From: Mycobacterium sp.
GTDB taxonomy: Bacteria; Actinomycetota; Actinomycetes; Mycobacteriales; Mycobacteriaceae
DNA: 64,000 nucleotides
Reading direction: 5' to 3'
NCBI RefSeq assembly: GCF_002863225.1
Contig: NZ_PKEK01000062.1
Coordinates: forward strand, 34,398-98,397
Under the pieces are notes generated by a model. That model was not told where the DNA came from, ran no database searches, and saw only the letters and a program-made list of their open reading frames with translations. Shown here piece by piece: positions 8,560-18,260 of this stretch (the first letter of the stretch is position 1; the number at the start of each line of letters is the position of its first letter). The translations under genes were made by a program, and so were the position numbers.

Positions 8560-9779
8560 GCGTCCGTGAAGCGGTGATCTGCGAGCCGGTGCGCACCCCG
8601 ATCGGGCGGTACGGGGGAATGTTCTCCTCGCAGAGCGCCGTCGACCTCGGCGTCGCCGCCCTCACCGGACTGCTCGAACGAACCGGCGTCGCACCCGAGG
8701 CGGTCGAGGATGTCATCCTCGGCCACTGCTACCCGAGCAGCGAGGCCCCGGCGATCGGACGCGTCGTCGCGCTCGATTCGGGCCTGCCGGTGACGGTTCC
8801 CGGCATGCAGGTCGACCGGCGCTGCGGATCGGGTCTGCAGGCAGTGATTCAGGCGTGCCTGCAAATCCAGTCCGGCGACAACGATCTCGTGGTGGCCGGC
8901 GGTGCGGAGAGCATGAGCAACGTCGCGTTCTACTCCACCGACATGCGCTGGGGAGGTGCCCGTGGCGGTGTGCAGGTGCACGACGGGCTGGCTCGCGGCC
9001 GGACCACCGCCGGTGGCCGCCACTACCCGGTGCCCGGCGGGATGTTGGAGACCGCGGAGAACCTCCGCCGCCAGTACGACATCTCCCGCCAGGAGCAGGA
9101 TGAGTTGGCGGTGACGTCGTACCAGCGCGCGGTGGCCGCGCAGAAAGACGGCATCCTCGCCGAGGAGATCATCCCGGTCACCGTACGTAGCCGTCGCGGC
9201 GAGGACGTGATCGACACTGACGAACACCCGCGCGCCGACACCACGGTCGAATCGCTGGGCAAGCTCAAACCCGTTCTTCTGAAAGCGGATCCAGATGCGA
9301 CGGTGACCGCCGGCAATGCCAGCGGACAGAACGACGCGGCGTCGATGTGTCTGGTGACCACACCCGAGCGGGCAGCTGAACTCGGGCTCACCCCGCTGGT
9401 GCGTCTGGTGTCGTGGGCCAGCGCAGGGGTGGCGCCCAACGTGATGGGGATCGGTCCGGTCCCGGCCACCGAACGTGCGCTCGGCAAGGCCGGTCTGCAA
9501 CTCAGCGACATCGACCTCATCGAACTCAACGAGGCGTTCGCCGCCCAAGCGCTTGCCGTCATGCGGGAGTGGGGCTTTGGCAAGGCAGACCTCGAGCGGA
9601 CCAACGTGCACGGGTCGGGAATCTCGCTGGGCCACCCGGTCGGCGCCACCGGAGGCCGGATGCTGGCCACGCTGGCCCGCGAACTCCAGCGGCGCCAGGC
9701 GCGCTACGGCCTGGAGACCATGTGCATCGGCGGCGGACAGGGTCTCGCGGCGATCTTCGAACGGGTCGCCCCACGGTGA
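8556..9779 (+). CDS. Acetyl-CoA acetyltransferase (thiolase)
   Basis: A 407-aa thiolase. The nucleophile Cys is in DRRCGSGLQ near residue 90, the His in GHPVGATGG near 359, and the second Cys in CIGGGQG near 390, so the full catalytic set is intact. It would cleave a 3-ketoacyl-CoA with CoA. The start is GTG 8556, overlapping the SDR stop. The next gene starts in another GTGA overlap. Confidence 0.92.
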   Translation: MSVREAVICEPVRTPIGRYGGMFSSQSAVDLGVAALTGLLERTGVAPEAVEDVILGHCYPSSEAPAIGRVVALDSGLPVTVPGMQVDRRCGSGLQAVIQACLQIQSGDNDLVVAGGAESMSNVAFYSTDMRWGGARGGVQVHDGLARGRTTAGGRHYPVPGGMLETAENLRRQYDISRQEQDELAVTSYQRAVAAQKDGILAEEIIPVTVRSRRGEDVIDTDEHPRADTTVESLGKLKPVLLKADPDATVTAGNASGQNDAASMCLVTTPERAAELGLTPLVRLVSWASAGVAPNVMGIGPVPATERALGKAGLQLSDIDLIELNEAFAAQALAVMREWGFGKADLERTNVHGSGISLGHPVGATGGRMLATLARELQRRQARYGLETMCIGGGQGLAAIFERVAPR

Positions 9780-10963
9780 CCACCCCGCTGAGTGACCTCA
9801 CCATCGTCGAGGTGTCCAGTTTCGTCGCGGCACCGCTGTCCGGAATGACGCTGAGCCAACTCGGCGCGACGGTGATCCGGGTCGACCCCATCGGCGGTGC
9901 GTCGGACACCAACCGGTGGCCGCTCAGTCAGGACGGCACATCGATCTACTGGACCGGCCTGAACAAGGGAAAGCGTTCGGCTACCATCGATCTGCGCTCT
10001 ACGTCGGGCCAGGAGCTGGTACAGCGGTTGATCGTCGAGGGCGACGGCATCGTCGTGACCAACGCCGCGGGATTGCCCTGGTTGTCCTACGCCACGCTCA
10101 TTGCCAAGCGTCCCGATCTGATCCACCTGCAGGTCCTCGGCCGCCACGACGGCTCCACCGGCGTCGATTACACGGTCAACGCGGCGACCGGATTTCCGTT
10201 GGTCACCGGCCCGGTCGACCACGCCGGACCGATCAACCATGTGTTGCCGGCGTGGGACGTCTGTTGCGGCCTCTACGCCGCGCTCGCCATCGTCGCCGCG
10301 GTGCGCCGTCGCGACCAGACCGGTGCCGGTGCGCAGATCAGCCTGCCGCTGGAGGACGTCGCCTTGGCCACTGCCGGAAACCTGGGACTGCTCACCGAAC
10401 CTCAGATCAACGGCACGCAACGCGAACGTCTCGGCAACGCGATCTACGGCCAGTACGGTCAAGATTTCACCAGTAGTGACGGCGCCGCGTTCATGGTGGT
10501 GACGCTGACAAGGCGGCACTTCCTGGACCTGGTCGAGGTCACCGGTTGCGGGAAAGCCGTTGCTGCCCTGTCCGATTCGCTGGACGCCGATTTCGCCGAC
10601 GAGGGAGTGCGCTACCGGTACCGCGCGGTGCTGAGCGGGTTGTTCGCCACCTGGTTTGCCGACCATTCGGCAGCCGAGATCACCGAGGCGCTGTCGGCGA
10701 CCAGCGTGCTGTTCGAGCGCTACCGGAGTTTCGCAGAGACCGCTGCCGACCCGCGAGTGACCAGGAATCCGTTGTTCTCCCCGCTGCATCAGGACGGGTT
10801 GGGGGAGTATCTGGCACCCGGCATGCCAACTGTTTTCGATGGCAGCCACTACGCGGCCGAGCCCGCGCCCCGGCTCGGCGGCGACACCGCCGATGTGCTC
10901 ACCGAGACGTTGGGGCTCAGTGCGGCCGAGATCGCCGGCCTGACCGACGCGAAAACGATCTAA
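9776..10963 (+). CDS. CaiB/BaiF family CoA-transferase (class III)
   Basis: A 395-aa class III CoA-transferase-like protein. N-terminal DLTIVEVSSFVAAPLSGMTLSQLGA and VIRVDP are family hallmarks. The likely catalytic Asp is in GVDYTVNAATG near residue 132. It moves CoA between acids or acts as a racemase in branched-chain acyl-CoA metabolism; which cannot be told from sequence. The GTG start overlaps the thiolase stop. It lies before an acyl-CoA dehydrogenase in the same operon, so a role in activating or recycling an acyl-CoA intermediate is plausible. Confidence 0.82.
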   Translation: MTTPLSDLTIVEVSSFVAAPLSGMTLSQLGATVIRVDPIGGASDTNRWPLSQDGTSIYWTGLNKGKRSATIDLRSTSGQELVQRLIVEGDGIVVTNAAGLPWLSYATLIAKRPDLIHLQVLGRHDGSTGVDYTVNAATGFPLVTGPVDHAGPINHVLPAWDVCCGLYAALAIVAAVRRRDQTGAGAQISLPLEDVALATAGNLGLLTEPQINGTQRERLGNAIYGQYGQDFTSSDGAAFMVVTLTRRHFLDLVEVTGCGKAVAALSDSLDADFADEGVRYRYRAVLSGLFATWFADHSAAEITEALSATSVLFERYRSFAETAADPRVTRNPLFSPLHQDGLGEYLAPGMPTVFDGSHYAAEPAPRLGGDTADVLTETLGLSAAEIAGLTDAKTI

Positions 10964-10986
10964 GACAGATAACTGAAAGGTCCCTC

Positions 10987-12180
10987 ATGACCAAACTCGC
11001 CCAGACGCTCGGCCTGACCGACGTTCAGAACGAAATCATCGCTACTGTACGGCAATTCGTCGACAAAGAAGTCATCCCGAACGCACCGGAACTGGAGCGC
11101 ACCGACACCTATCCGCAGGCGATCGTCGACCAGATGCGGGAGATGGGTCTGTTCGGTTTGATGATCCCGCAGGAGTACGGCGGATTGGGGGAATCGCTGC
11201 TGACCTACGCCCTGTGTATCGAGGAACTGGGCCGTGGCTGGATGAGTGTTTCGGGGGTGCTCAACACCCACTTCATCGTCGCCTACATGTTGCGCCAGCA
11301 CGGTACCGACGAGCAGAAGCAACGGTTCCTGCCGCGCATGTCGACCGGGGAGATTCGCGGATCGTTCTCGATGTCGGAGCCGGAGTTGGGGTCCGACGTC
11401 GCCGCGATCCGCACCCGCGCCACCCGGGGTGACGACGGCGACTACACGATCAACGGCCAGAAGATGTGGCTGACCAACGGCGCCAGTTCGAGTTTGGTGG
11501 CCGCGCTGGTCCGCACCGACGAGGGCGCTGAAGCGCCGCACCGCAACCTGACCGCGTTTCTCATCGAGAAGCCAACGGGTTTCGGCGAAGTCAAACCCGG
11601 GCTGCTGATCCCGGGCAAGATCGACAAACTCGGTTACAAGGGGATCGACACCACCGAGTTGATTTTCGACGGTTACGCCGCGAGCGCCGACGACATCTTG
11701 GGCGGCGCGCCCGGCCAGGGTTTCTATCAGATGATGGACGGCATCGAAGTCGGCCGGGTCAACGTCTCGGCCCGGGCGGTCGGGGTGGCCATCCGGGCGT
11801 TCGAGCTCGCCGCACGGTACGCCCAGCAGCGGCACACGTTCGGTAAGCCGATCGCCGAACACCAGGCCATCGCATTCCAATTGGCCGAGATGGCAACCAA
11901 AGTCGAGGCCGCCCATCTGATGATGGTCAACGCGGCCCGACTGAAAGACTCCGGTGAGCGCAACGATGTCGCGGCAGGCATGGCGAAGTACCTGGCCAGC
12001 GAGTACTGCGCCGAGGTGACGCAGCAGAGCTTCCGTATCCACGGTGGTTACGGCTATTCCAAGGAGTACGAGATCGAACGGCTGATGCGTGACGCGCCGT
12101 TCCTGCTCATCGGCGAGGGAACCAGCGAAATCCAGAAGTCGATCATCAGCAAGCGACTGCTTGCCGAGTATCGGATTTGA
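10987..12180 (+). CDS. Acyl-CoA dehydrogenase
   Basis: A 397-aa acyl-CoA dehydrogenase starting at ATG 10987 with GAAAGG seven bases upstream. It has SFSMSEPELGSD near residue 122, the IHGGYGYSKEYEIERL segment near 355, and the catalytic glutamate in GEGTSEIQ near 378. The GGYGYSKEYE arrangement resembles glutaryl/short-branched acyl-CoA dehydrogenases. It is the fourth gene of the operon, 3 nt from the GntR regulator. Confidence 0.92.
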   Translation: MTKLAQTLGLTDVQNEIIATVRQFVDKEVIPNAPELERTDTYPQAIVDQMREMGLFGLMIPQEYGGLGESLLTYALCIEELGRGWMSVSGVLNTHFIVAYMLRQHGTDEQKQRFLPRMSTGEIRGSFSMSEPELGSDVAAIRTRATRGDDGDYTINGQKMWLTNGASSSLVAALVRTDEGAEAPHRNLTAFLIEKPTGFGEVKPGLLIPGKIDKLGYKGIDTTELIFDGYAASADDILGGAPGQGFYQMMDGIEVGRVNVSARAVGVAIRAFELAARYAQQRHTFGKPIAEHQAIAFQLAEMATKVEAAHLMMVNAARLKDSGERNDVAAGMAKYLASEYCAEVTQQSFRIHGGYGYSKEYEIERLMRDAPFLLIGEGTSEIQKSIISKRLLAEYRI

Positions 12181-12183
12181 CCG

Positions 12184-12858
12184 GTGAGCGCACCGGATTT
12201 CGCCGCGCGACCTCAGCTGTCGGAAGACGTTGCGCGCTACGTCCGTAAACGGATTTTCGACGGCACCTACTCGGCGGGTGAGTACGTCCGGCTCGAGCAG
12301 CTGGCGGCCGAGCTGGGAATCAGTGTCACCCCGGTGCGGGAAGCACTCTTCGAATTGCGTTCGGAGGGACTGTTGGCGCAACAGCCGCGCCGCGGCTTCG
12401 TGGTGCTGCCGGTCACCAAACGCGATCTTGCCGACGTCGCGAATCTCCAGGCACATGTGGGTGGTGAGCTGGCCGCACGGGCCGCCGTCAACATCGACGA
12501 CGAGCAGCTCCGCGAGCTCAAGGCAATCCAGGCACAGCTGGAAGAGGCATATGCCGGCAACGACGTCGAGCGCACGGTACGGCTCAACCACGAATTCCAC
12601 CGAGCCATCAACGTCGCGTCGGAGTCACCGAAGCTCGCGCAGATGATGTCCCAGATCACCCGCTACGCACCCGAATCCGTGTTCCCCGTCATCGCCGGCT
12701 GGCCGGACCAGTCGATCAAGGACCACCGCCGGGTGGTGACCGCGTTGACCAGACGCGACAGCGAGGCGGCCCGCTCGGCGATGTCGCAACACCTGGCCGC
12801 CGGCGCTGCGCCGCTGATCGATCACCTCTCTGAGCATGGCGTGGTCGACAGCGATTGA
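12184..12858 (+). CDS. GntR family transcriptional regulator (FCD domain)
   Basis: A 224-aa FadR-subfamily regulator. An N-terminal winged helix (residues about 10-75, with LAAELGISVTPVREAL as the recognition region) is followed by an all-helical FCD ligand domain. The FCD domain carries candidate metal His residues in NHEFHRAI near 139 and in KDHRRVVTAL near 180. Such proteins usually respond to acyl or organic acid ligands. As the last gene of the 7819-12858 operon it probably controls that operon, perhaps at the AT-rich dyad near 7743. The GTG start lies 3 nt after the previous stop. Confidence 0.87.
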   Translation: MSAPDFAARPQLSEDVARYVRKRIFDGTYSAGEYVRLEQLAAELGISVTPVREALFELRSEGLLAQQPRRGFVVLPVTKRDLADVANLQAHVGGELAARAAVNIDDEQLRELKAIQAQLEEAYAGNDVERTVRLNHEFHRAINVASESPKLAQMMSQITRYAPESVFPVIAGWPDQSIKDHRRVVTALTRRDSEAARSAMSQHLAAGAAPLIDHLSEHGVVDSD

Positions 12859-12910
12859 CACCGGCGATACTTGTGGCGCGGCCCGTCACTGAATCGGTGG
12901 GCTGGCCTGT

Positions 12911-14464
12911 TTAGGACCCAGTGTTCGCCGCGGACAACATCTCTCGCAACCGCCGAATGTCCACCTTGCCCGTCGAACCGCGCGGAATCTCATCGTCGTC
13001 GGCGACCAGTAGCCACACGGTCGGGATCTTGAAGGAGCTCAACAGCTTCCGGGCCGATCGTCGCAGTTGCTCGACAGTGGCCACGCCGGCGTCGCACACC
13101 ACCGCGGCCCCGACGCGATCTCCCCGTCCATCAACGATATTGGTGACGAACGCGTTGGAAACGCCGTCGATGTCTCGCAATGCCTGCTCGACCTCGGTGG
13201 GGTAGACGGTGGCGCCGCTGACCTTGAACATGTCGTCGGAGCGGCCGTGGTAGAACAGGAATCCGTCGTCGTCGAGCCGGCCCAGATCGCCGGTGGGGTA
13301 GAAGCCGTCGGCGGTGAAGAGCTCCTCGCGACTGCGTCGGCAGATTCCGCGCAACGTGTGCGGGCCCCGGATCTCGATCGTCCCGACGCTCCCCGGTGGA
13401 ATGGGCTGTCCGCTATCGGAGTCGGTGATACGAACCTCCATGCCAGGGAACGGCTTGCCGCAACTGCCCCACGCCGAGCGCGGCATGTCGGTGTCGGCGG
13501 GATAGCCGCAATAGGGCCCGAAAGCTTCGGTCATCCCGAACAGCGTTGCCCGAGCGCCCGGTTGGGCACGCTGCTCGGTCGGTAGCAGCGCGGCCAAACT
13601 CGCCGGGTGCAGTGCGGACAGGTCGACGTGGTCCCGATGCGGGTGTTTCGCCAGCGCTTCGGCCTGATCGGGCCATCCGCGAAACAGCGTGACCCGCTCG
13701 CGCTCCAGCAGGTTCAGCGTGGACTGAGGTTGGGGGTTTTCCTCGGTGATCAGCGTTGCGCCGGCCGCCAGCGCGGACAGCACGCCGCCGCCGAAACCAC
13801 CGACCCAGAAGAAAGGCATCGGTAAGTACAGGTGCGTCTCGAAACCGATGCAGCGGCTTGCCAATCCGGACCGGACAGCGCCCAGTGCACTGCCGTGCGA
13901 GTGCACGACACCTTTGGGCGGCCCGCTGCTGCCCGAGGTGAACATGATGACCATCGGATCGCTGGGCGTGACGGTCGCGGTGACGGCGTCGACCATGGCT
14001 GTGTCGGTCGCCGTCGGCACTTCATCGGTCTTCCAGACGCGCCGCAACGCCGGGAGTCCGGGGCGTTGCAACCTCCCGGTGAGATGGGGCAAGCCGAGTG
14101 CGGTAGCGAGGTCGTCGAGATAACGGTGGCCCCGAAATTCCTCGACGCTGATCAGGATCTGTACGGAAGCGGTCCGCAGTTGCGCGACCATTTCCGGTCC
14201 GGTCAGCAGTGTGCTCAGCGGAACCAATACGGCGCCGATGCGGGTGAGAGCGACGGCGATCTGTACCCAACCGACGCTGTTGGGCATGATGAGTCCGACG
14301 CGGCTGCCCTTCCCGACACCGGATTGCACCAGCCCTGCCGCCAGTTCCGTTGTGCTGTCGGCGAGTTCGCGGTAGCTGAGCCGATGCTCGGGATCAACCA
14401 CCATCGGCTTGGCCGCATGCTCTGCCGCGCGGCGCCGAACCAGGTCGTCGATCGTGTCAGGCAT
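12911..14464 (-). CDS. Acyl-CoA synthetase (AMP-forming)
   Basis: A 517-aa ANL-superfamily ligase, the last gene of the six-gene minus-strand operon. The P-loop MFTSGSSGPPKGV is near residue 170, the hinge motif YPTGDLGRLDDDGF near 400, and the catalytic Lys in GSTGKVDIRRL near the end, all intact. It activates a carboxylic acid to its CoA thioester. Its start overlaps the stop of the upstream ligase by 8 bp. It is one of three tandem ligases, suggesting different chain or ring acids from one substrate. Confidence 0.88.
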   Translation of the reverse strand: MPDTIDDLVRRRAAEHAAKPMVVDPEHRLSYRELADSTTELAAGLVQSGVGKGSRVGLIMPNSVGWVQIAVALTRIGAVLVPLSTLLTGPEMVAQLRTASVQILISVEEFRGHRYLDDLATALGLPHLTGRLQRPGLPALRRVWKTDEVPTATDTAMVDAVTATVTPSDPMVIMFTSGSSGPPKGVVHSHGSALGAVRSGLASRCIGFETHLYLPMPFFWVGGFGGGVLSALAAGATLITEENPQPQSTLNLLERERVTLFRGWPDQAEALAKHPHRDHVDLSALHPASLAALLPTEQRAQPGARATLFGMTEAFGPYCGYPADTDMPRSAWGSCGKPFPGMEVRITDSDSGQPIPPGSVGTIEIRGPHTLRGICRRSREELFTADGFYPTGDLGRLDDDGFLFYHGRSDDMFKVSGATVYPTEVEQALRDIDGVSNAFVTNIVDGRGDRVGAAVVCDAGVATVEQLRRSARKLLSSFKIPTVWLLVADDDEIPRGSTGKVDIRRLREMLSAANTGS

Positions 14465-16016
14465 CGAACAGACCCTTCATCCGCTGCAGATCCGGTTTTC
14501 CGCTGGCCAGCAGCGGTATCGCGGACGTCGGCAATATCGCGAACCGGCGCGGAATCTTGTACGCGGACAGTCGTGTTGCCAGCTCGCCGCGAAGCTTGGC
14601 TTCGTCCACTTCGGCCCCGACGACGACGGCGACCGCTACTTGCCCCCGGTCAGGGTCAGGAATCCCGAAGACATAGGAGGGCCCGCCGGTAACCGACCCG
14701 ATCGCGTTTTCCACCTCGGCGGGCGAGACATTGGCTCCGGCCGTCTTGATCATCGATCCGCGTCGGCCGAGGTAATAGACGAACCCGTCGCTGTCGGTCG
14801 CTGCCAGATCGCCGGTGTGCAACCAGCCATCGGCGTCGAAGCACTCCTCGCGGCTGCGCTGGTAATAGCGCTGCATCAGGGCGGGCCCACGGATGCAGAG
14901 TTCGCCGCGTGCACCCTCTTCGATCGGCTCGCCGGTGTCTGGGTCGACGATCTTGGCGTGCAGCCCCGGTGCCGGCCGACCGAACGAACCACGCCGTCGT
15001 TCGGGCTGATCTGTCTCGTCACCGCTGATCAGCACCACACTGCCGGCCTCGGTGAGTCCGAGCATGTTGTGCCGCAATTCGGGGTCGACCGGTCGCGCGG
15101 CCGGATCCATGATCGGATAGAGATTGCCCCGTTTCATCGACGACAGATCGCGGCCGGCGAAGCTCGGATGCTTTGTCAGATTGACTATTCCCGCGACGAA
15201 ACCATTGGTGACGGTGGGTCTCTCGGCCTCGAGTAGATCGAGGGTCTCGCCGGGATCCTCACTGACCGAGCACACCAGCGATGCTCCGGCGATCAAGGTG
15301 GCCAGGAGCGCAAACCCCAGTCCGCCGATCCAGAAGAACGGCGAGTTGCAGAACAGCGTGTCCGACGCGGTGAGGTCGCGGACCCCGTTGAGGGCTCGCT
15401 GATGGCCGATCAGCGAGGCGTGGGTGTGCATCGCCCCCTTAGGTGCGCTTGTGGTGCCCGACGTGTAGACGATCGTCAGCGGATCGGAGCCGGCCACGTC
15501 GTCTTCCATTGCGTTCAAGAGTGATTCGTCAACCTTCTCGGCCAGCTCTTCGAGCCGCGAGACATCGAAGAACACATACCGCAGGCGCGGTGCGACGACG
15601 GTGAACAGTCGATCGCCCGATTCGACGGTGCTGCCGGGTAACACCTCAGCCATCCGTCGGACATAGTCGTGTGATCTGAACGACGTTGCCGAGAGCAGAA
15701 TTTCGGTATCGCTGTCGACGAGCTGCTGGTGCAGCTCGGGTGCGGCGGAGAAGGTCGAAAAGGGTATGACGACGGCGCCGATCCGCGCCGCGGCCAGCAT
15801 GGCGACAACGAACGCGACGCCGTTCGGGTAGAGCAACCCGACGTGCGTGCCCTTGCCGGCGCCGAGTGCGATGAGTCCACGAGCCAGCAGCGCGGAACGC
15901 CGGTCCGCCTCGCCGTAGCTGAGGCGCTCGGAATCGCAGATCAGCAACGGATGATCGTCCCCAACGTCGGCCCGCATGCCCAACAGCTGGCTGACTGTTG
16001 CCGGTTCATTCCGCAT
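14457..16016 (-). CDS. Acyl-CoA synthetase (AMP-forming)
   Basis: A 519-aa ligase with P-loop IVYTSGTTSAPKGA near residue 178, hinge LHTGDLAATDSDGF near 405, and A10 Lys in LLASGKPDLQRM near the C terminus. It is distinct in sequence from the flanking two ligases, so this is not a recent tandem duplication. The start overlaps the upstream gene by 11 bp and the end overlaps the downstream gene by 8 bp. The substrate is unknown. Confidence 0.88.
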   Translation of the reverse strand: MRNEPATVSQLLGMRADVGDDHPLLICDSERLSYGEADRRSALLARGLIALGAGKGTHVGLLYPNGVAFVVAMLAAARIGAVVIPFSTFSAAPELHQQLVDSDTEILLSATSFRSHDYVRRMAEVLPGSTVESGDRLFTVVAPRLRYVFFDVSRLEELAEKVDESLLNAMEDDVAGSDPLTIVYTSGTTSAPKGAMHTHASLIGHQRALNGVRDLTASDTLFCNSPFFWIGGLGFALLATLIAGASLVCSVSEDPGETLDLLEAERPTVTNGFVAGIVNLTKHPSFAGRDLSSMKRGNLYPIMDPAARPVDPELRHNMLGLTEAGSVVLISGDETDQPERRRGSFGRPAPGLHAKIVDPDTGEPIEEGARGELCIRGPALMQRYYQRSREECFDADGWLHTGDLAATDSDGFVYYLGRRGSMIKTAGANVSPAEVENAIGSVTGGPSYVFGIPDPDRGQVAVAVVVGAEVDEAKLRGELATRLSAYKIPRRFAILPTSAIPLLASGKPDLQRMKGLFDA

Positions 16017-17481
16017 GTCGGCTCATGGAATGGTCGAAATGCCGGCGGACCGCGGTCAGGTCCGGCTTGCCGGATGGTGTTCTCGGAATCTCCTCGACGA
16101 TTTCGACACCGGTCGGAATCTCGTAGCGTGCCAATCGGTTTCGCAGATATTCAATGATTTCGTCGGCACTCGCCGATTGTCCCGCCCGGAACTCGACCAT
16201 GGCCACCGGCGTTTCCCCGAGGCGCGCGTCGGGTCTCCCTACGACGGCAGCGCCTGCCACGGCTGGATGGCTTTCCACCGCGGCGCGTACGTCGTCGGGC
16301 AGCACTTTGAAGCCCCCGCGGATGATGGCCTGATCGGCGCGGCCGACGATCCACAGGAATCCGTCGGCATCGATTCGGCCGACGTCGGTGGTGCGCATCC
16401 AGTCTGCCGACGGGCCGAGTTGAGCGGGCTTCACCTCCAGCAGGCCGATGTGGTCGGGCCCGACCGGGACGCCGTCGTCATCGACGATGCGCAACTGTGC
16501 CCCGGGGTTGGCGCGGCCCACACTGCCACGCTTCGCCCGCCAATGGTCCCGGTAGTCGGGCAGCGTCCAGCTTGCCACCCCACCCCCGAATTCGGTTGCG
16601 GCATAGGAAGTCAGAACTGGGATTCCGAACTTCTCGGTGAACGCATCGGAATCGTCGGGCGACAGCGGCGCGGTGCCCGATGTCACCGCGCGAATTCCGG
16701 ACAGGTCTTCACGCGAGAGGTTCGAGTGCAGCACCATCCGTAATGCGGTCGGCACCAATGACACTGCGCGGGGCCGATGAGCGCGCACCGCCTCGGCCCA
16801 CCGGTCGAGTTCGAACCGCTCCAGCAACACGAACGGCCGCGCTTCGGCCACACATTGCAGGATTCGAAAGACGCCGCCGATGTGGACCAGGGGCGAGTTG
16901 ACGATCGCCACCCCGCGACGCACCTCGGCGGGTGTCGAGTCGGGGTTGACCTCCGGTCCCAGAGCGCTGTGCGCCAGCATGTCATAGCTGAGGTCCACCC
17001 GTTTGGGAGGTCCGGTCGTACCGCTGGTCAACATCCGCACCGCGGTCCCCGATCGGGTCTGCGCCGCCCGATCTTCGACGGCCTCGGTCACATTCGGCTC
17101 GCCGTCGAGGTCCGAGATCGACACCAGCGTTGTTGCCACCTGTTCGCCGAGCGTCGTCAGGTCGCCAGGTTCGGCGATGATCATTGGCAGCGCAAGCTGA
17201 TCCACATCCGCTCTGATCCGCTCTGCACCACGGGCAGGGTTGATCACCACGACCGTGGCGCCGCGGCGTAGTACACCGAGCAGACTCGCCACATGTGCCG
17301 GACGGTTGCGCAGCATGATGCCAACCTGAGGTTGCCCGTCACCGACGAGGTCGGATATCCGCGCGGCCAATGAGTCGACCTGGCCCCACGAAGACCATTG
17401 CCGGTCATACTCGAGTGCCGGTGCGTTGGGCTCGAGGTGCAATACGTCGTCGATGCGCCGACTGAGTCGATGCGGCGTCAT
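16006..17481 (-). CDS. Acyl-CoA synthetase (AMP-forming)
   Basis: A 491-aa ligase starting at ATG 17481 in an ATGA overlap with the upstream crotonase; the frame is open for another 500 bp but that part is a shadow. The P-loop reads LTSGTTGPPKRVDLS, with Arg where Gly is usual after the invariant Lys. The hinge RTTDVGRIDADGF and A10 Lys in TPSGKPDLTAV are present, so activity is expected. It is the third ligase of the operon and the shortest, with a compact N-terminal domain. Confidence 0.86.
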   Translation of the reverse strand: MTPHRLSRRIDDVLHLEPNAPALEYDRQWSSWGQVDSLAARISDLVGDGQPQVGIMLRNRPAHVASLLGVLRRGATVVVINPARGAERIRADVDQLALPMIIAEPGDLTTLGEQVATTLVSISDLDGEPNVTEAVEDRAAQTRSGTAVRMLTSGTTGPPKRVDLSYDMLAHSALGPEVNPDSTPAEVRRGVAIVNSPLVHIGGVFRILQCVAEARPFVLLERFELDRWAEAVRAHRPRAVSLVPTALRMVLHSNLSREDLSGIRAVTSGTAPLSPDDSDAFTEKFGIPVLTSYAATEFGGGVASWTLPDYRDHWRAKRGSVGRANPGAQLRIVDDDGVPVGPDHIGLLEVKPAQLGPSADWMRTTDVGRIDADGFLWIVGRADQAIIRGGFKVLPDDVRAAVESHPAVAGAAVVGRPDARLGETPVAMVEFRAGQSASADEIIEYLRNRLARYEIPTGVEIVEEIPRTPSGKPDLTAVRRHFDHSMSRHAE

Positions 17482-18260
17482 CGAACGTTCGGACTCGAAG
17501 CCCGTTGCTCGGCGCTGTTCACCAGCTCGGCTGTGCCGATCGGATTCCCGAGCCGCGTGTAGATCAGGCCTTGTTCCATCGCCGCCCGATACGGCTTGTC
17601 GAGCGACTCCCAAATCGCCTTCACGGTTCCCTGGGTGGCCGACGGCGGCTTGGCGGCGATGGTCGCGGCTATCTGATGCGCACGAGACCACAAGTCCTCC
17701 GCGGCAACCACTTCGGATACCAGGCCGATGCGAAGAGCGGTGTCGGCACTGACACGTTCGTCGTTGCCCATCAACGCGATGCGCAACGTCTCGCCGAGCC
17801 CGATGCGACGCATCAAGCCGATCGGCTCCAGCGCGCACACCAGACCGGCCGAGACATGGGAGTCGAAGAACGTCGCATCGCTGGAGCAGATCACCACGTC
17901 GGATTCGTTGACGAAGTAGAACGCCCCCGCCGTGCACATGCCCTGCACGGCGCACACCACCGGCTTCCACATCTTCTGCCATTTCGGGCTGAGTGCCTCA
18001 CCGGGATCCTCGTGATTCCAGATGTTTTCGGGCTGACCGTAGGGCGTTTTGATATCGAGACCGGCGCTGAAGGCCCGGTCACCGGCGGCGCGCAGGACGA
18101 CGGCATGGACCGAGTCGTCCGCTTTGACGATGCGCCATACCTCGGTCATCTCGTCGCACATCGTTCGGTTGAACGCGTTCAGTTGCCGAGGGCGGTTCAG
18201 TGTGATGGTGGCGACGTGGTCAACGCGGTCCACATCGAGTTCCACTGTCTCGAAATTCAT
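17478..18260 (-). CDS. Crotonase-fold (enoyl-CoA hydratase/isomerase) protein
   Basis: A 260-aa crotonase with start ATG 18260 in an ATGA overlap with the upstream crotonase. The CoA/oxyanion segments AFSAGLDIKTP near residue 67 and QGMCTAGAFYF near 107 are recognisable. Aligning by eye to rat enoyl-CoA hydratase puts Tyr and His where the two catalytic glutamates should be. It is therefore probably not a plain hydratase; an isomerase, thioester hydrolase or C-C hydrolase role is possible. The operon places it just before three acyl-CoA ligases. Confidence 0.8.
   Translation of the reverse strand: MNFETVELDVDRVDHVATITLNRPRQLNAFNRTMCDEMTEVWRIVKADDSVHAVVLRAAGDRAFSAGLDIKTPYGQPENIWNHEDPGEALSPKWQKMWKPVVCAVQGMCTAGAFYFVNESDVVICSSDATFFDSHVSAGLVCALEPIGLMRRIGLGETLRIALMGNDERVSADTALRIGLVSEVVAAEDLWSRAHQIAATIAAKPPSATQGTVKAIWESLDKPYRAAMEQGLIYTRLGNPIGTAELVNSAEQRASSPNVR

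Noticed and set aside
12859..12910. Terminator between the convergent GntR and ligase genes
   Set aside because: No stem longer than a few base pairs could be found in the 52-bp gap.
17482..17982. Possible N-terminal extension of the third acyl-CoA ligase
   Set aside because: It is an alternate frame of the crotonase gene; the ATGA overlap at 17481 gives a normal start.
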